A DNA stretch of 64,000 nucleotides, from positions 682,001 to 746,000 of the forward strand of contig NZ_CP047117.1 in assembly GCF_030440535.1 (NCBI RefSeq), in the 5' to 3' direction. Shown here one piece after another: positions 63,301 through 64,000 of this stretch (the stretch's first letter is position 1; each line of letters begins with the position of its first letter). The translations under genes were made by a program, and so were the position numbers. The stretch is from Corynebacterium capitovis DSM 44611. GTDB taxonomy: Bacteria; Actinomycetota; Actinomycetes; Mycobacteriales; Mycobacteriaceae. Below the pieces are notes generated by a model that saw only the letters and a list, made by a program, of their open reading frames with translations, did no database searches and was not told the origin of the DNA.

Positions 63301-63397
63301 GTTCTTGGAGGATTACTTGCGCACCACGAGGCGCGCCCACAAGGTCGTTGAGGAGGTGTTTTGGGGCGAAAATCTCTCCGGGGAGTACGGGCCTTAA
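60311..63397 (+). CDS. glnE: Glutamine-synthetase adenylyltransferase/deadenylase GlnE
   Basis: This 1028-residue bifunctional enzyme modifies GS in response to nitrogen status. Two nucleotidyltransferase domains are seen: N-terminal (GKCGARELNYISDVDVIFV near 228, deadenylylase-type) and C-terminal (GMGRLGGGELGYGSDADVMVV near 736, adenylylating), each followed by a GlnD_PII helical segment (GSGGLRDVEFAVQLLQLVHG and GRGALADIEWTVQLITMMHA). A short repeated stretch TRTPARPLARL lies in the linker near 720. It is co-transcribed with glnA2, as in other corynebacteria. Confidence 0.96.
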   Translation: MARPLTPSPAKLGLTGPRAAEDLARLGWEDPCVLEALASAGDPNLAVNTGVLLADALGEEYASLRTSLLDDKVLRTRFFALLGGSAALGEHLAAHPREWSSLASPVPSGRDMMQVMLRAAGAQPLRAAEADLAGAAVYRAAPEFADTHDANVRLRAAYRSLVMRIAAADLAGTFASESPAPRLGYRAVTEALSDCADAALTAALAVAVRAVFGDEEPDARLAVIAMGKCGARELNYISDVDVIFVAEPVTPRITRVASEFMRLGSSSFFDVDANLRPEGKSGALVRTLDSHVAYYRRWAETWEFQALLKARPMTGDMGLGAEYVDTLAPLVWEASRRESFVEDVQAMRRRVVENVPENVRWRELKLGSGGLRDVEFAVQLLQLVHGRVDTALRVRNTVDALQALSAGGYVGREDSRQLIRAYQFLRLLEHRLQLQRFKRTHSLPDPEDERGARWLARAAGFTPRGRNSAAQELSATLRHYRRDVADLHEKLFYRPLLGAVAHMSAGAVALSPEAVKEQLKALGYRHPTRAYEHLSFLVAGNTRKAKLQAILLPTLMVWLADTADPGAGLLNYRKLSEAAVDKSWFLRMLRDEGTVGQRLMHILGTSPYASDLIISAPDVVQLLGDGVRGPKLLDVAPDQAYNAIIAATRRYEDPDRAVAVARSLRRADLARIAAADLLGLMDVPQVCEELTWVWKGVLEAALRAEVRADLLERGATDPAARPLTRTPARPLARLSVIGMGRLGGGELGYGSDADVMVVAEPDADADEAEAIAWAVKVIDAMRRRLSTPSGDPPLEVDLGLRPEGRSGPVARTVASYERYYREWGVVWEKQALLRATGIAGDAEVAERFLQAVDSLRYPAGGASKDDIREIRRIKARVDNERLPRNADKSTHTKLGRGALADIEWTVQLITMMHAHDHPALHNTSTLQVLDYLEEEDDAAVLSAAKARTLRAAWLAATKARNALVLVTGKRTDQLPAPGPQLAQVAGSAGYSPEEQQKFLEDYLRTTRRAHKVVEEVFWGENLSGEYGP

Positions 63398-63446
63398 GAT
63401 TCGAAATCCGCTGACCGTGTGGGAGCCGGCGCGTAAGGTATCACCT

Positions 63447-63728
63447 ATGGCACTCAACATCACAATTGATCTCAACGGCGCGACGTTTGCAGACCTGGAG
63501 GCGCTAGTAGACGCGGCGCGCGTGGCTGGCGTCGAGAAGAATTCCAAGGTGGAGCTGGAAGACACGAGCCTTCATATCCAGGTGGACACCGCTGGGGAGA
63601 GGCCCCACGGACCTGTCCACCCCGGTCCTGGGGGGCATTCCCCGCGCCCGGTGCCGCAGGTGGGGGAGGCGGCGATCCGCAGCGTCATCGACATTCTCAG
63701 CGGGCGGCTGGAACCACCTCGCCGCTAG
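63447..63728 (+). CDS. Small conserved hypothetical protein
   Basis: This 93-residue protein (ATG 63447) starts ALNITIDLNGATFADLEALVDAA, then a Pro/His-rich linker (GPVHPGPGGHSPRPVP), and ends IRSVIDILSGRLEPPRR. TAAGGT (63434-63439) lies 7 nt before the ATG. There is no signal peptide and I do not recognise a family, though similar proteins occur in actinobacteria. Its stop shares CTAG (63725-63728) with the convergent transporter. Confidence 0.72.
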   Translation: MALNITIDLNGATFADLEALVDAARVAGVEKNSKVELEDTSLHIQVDTAGERPHGPVHPGPGGHSPRPVPQVGEAAIRSVIDILSGRLEPPRR

Positions 63729-64000
63729 CCGCGGTTGATCACGCGCACCCCGCCGCCCCCGCGGTGCCGGTTCTGAACCGCCAGGTGGCGTGTGATGGCG
63801 AGCCCAATCATGAGCGCGCCCCAGATAGCAAAGACCGCGATCCACGCGGTGCGGAAGTCCGCCCAGGTGTAGTCGCCGCTGGGGGCTGAGTGGTCGAGGA
63901 TGATCCCCACCACTTGGGAAGAGAGCATCGCGGCGGTGAAGCCGCCCATGTTGCCCAGCCCTGTTCCGGTGGCCACGATGCTGCGGGGCAGTTCCTCCCG
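63725..64000 (-). CDS. MFS transporter, C-terminal part (partial)
   Basis: The minus-strand frame is open to the window edge. The visible 91 residues hold two membrane helices and a short tail: GFTAAMLSSQVVGIILD, then FRTAWIAVFAIWGALMIGLAI, then basic TRHLAVQNRHRGG. The stretch REELPRSIVATGTGLGNMGG is typical of an MFS helix near the C terminus. Most of the gene lies outside the window, so the substrate cannot be inferred. Confidence 0.75.
   Translation of the reverse strand, partial: REELPRSIVATGTGLGNMGGFTAAMLSSQVVGIILDHSAPSGDYTWADFRTAWIAVFAIWGALMIGLAITRHLAVQNRHRGGGGVRVINRG

Overview
The window looks like a chromosomal segment of a high-GC Corynebacterium. The evidence is gene order (hemW-hrcA-dnaJ2-rsmE-phoH-ybeY; era-recO-uppS; an ArsR/Fur zinc-regulator pair beside glyS; glnA2-glnE; homodimeric aceE), an IS1249-type transposase remnant, and promoters with TAnnnT -10 boxes placed just upstream of start codons. 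Species cannot be named from the sequence alone. No prophage, CRISPR array, rRNA operon or intact insertion sequence is visible.

Layout. 1-10.8 kb: 5' part of malQ (minus strand), an acyl-CoA ligase, HemW, the HrcA/DnaJ2 heat-shock pair with an imperfect CIRCE operator on the hrcA start, then RsmE, PhoH, YbeY and a CBS-domain membrane protein. 10.8-13.9 kb: a decayed alcohol dehydrogenase, pyridoxal kinase and a DUF222/HNH nuclease. 13.9-25.6 kb: Era, RecO, UppS, Zur, the ArsR regulator, GlyS, two tandem paralogous small proteins, a large TPM-domain protein, a dGTPase, a secreted barnase-like RNase and DNA primase. 25.6-34.1 kb: an unknown protein, an SDR, MazG, a secreted protein, a decayed thiolase, a lytic transglycosylase, enolase, a DivIC-like protein, DUF501, exopolyphosphatase, and tRNAs with anticodons CAU and GUU (Asn). 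34.1-35.6 kb: two insertion-sequence remnants abutting a 5'-truncated ornithine-cyclodeaminase gene. 35.6-44.9 kb: AbgT transporter, DUF4230, TRIC-type channel, serine hydrolase, a probable uridine transporter plus nucleoside hydrolase, ACP, alpha/beta hydrolase and a broken DUF559 gene. 45.0-54.3 kb: aceE, DUF3052, tRNA-Val, a KGG stress protein, a 3' tRNA-Val fragment, SURF1, tyrosine phosphatase, Nif3/zinc-ribbon/RNase H-phosphatase operon and RNase P RNA. 54.3-64 kb: RNB ribonuclease, a degenerate galactokinase-like protein, a SPOR-like protein, CYTH-CHAD protein, GlnA2-GlnE, a small unknown protein and the 3' end of an MFS transporter.

Functional themes are central metabolism (enolase, pyruvate dehydrogenase, nitrogen assimilation), translation and RNA maturation (GlyS, YbeY, RsmE, RnpB, RNB, tRNAs), zinc control and protein quality control. 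The most unexpected signal is not a gene. The word CGTCGANAAG (reverse complement CTTNTCGACG) occurs at least 36 times by eye, in both orientations, inside genes and between them, where base composition predicts fewer than one. Its density (about one per 1.8 kb) resembles that of DNA-uptake-like words. Other structural patterns are numerous leaderless-type starts and six convergent gene pairs whose stop codons share a YTAG tetranucleotide.
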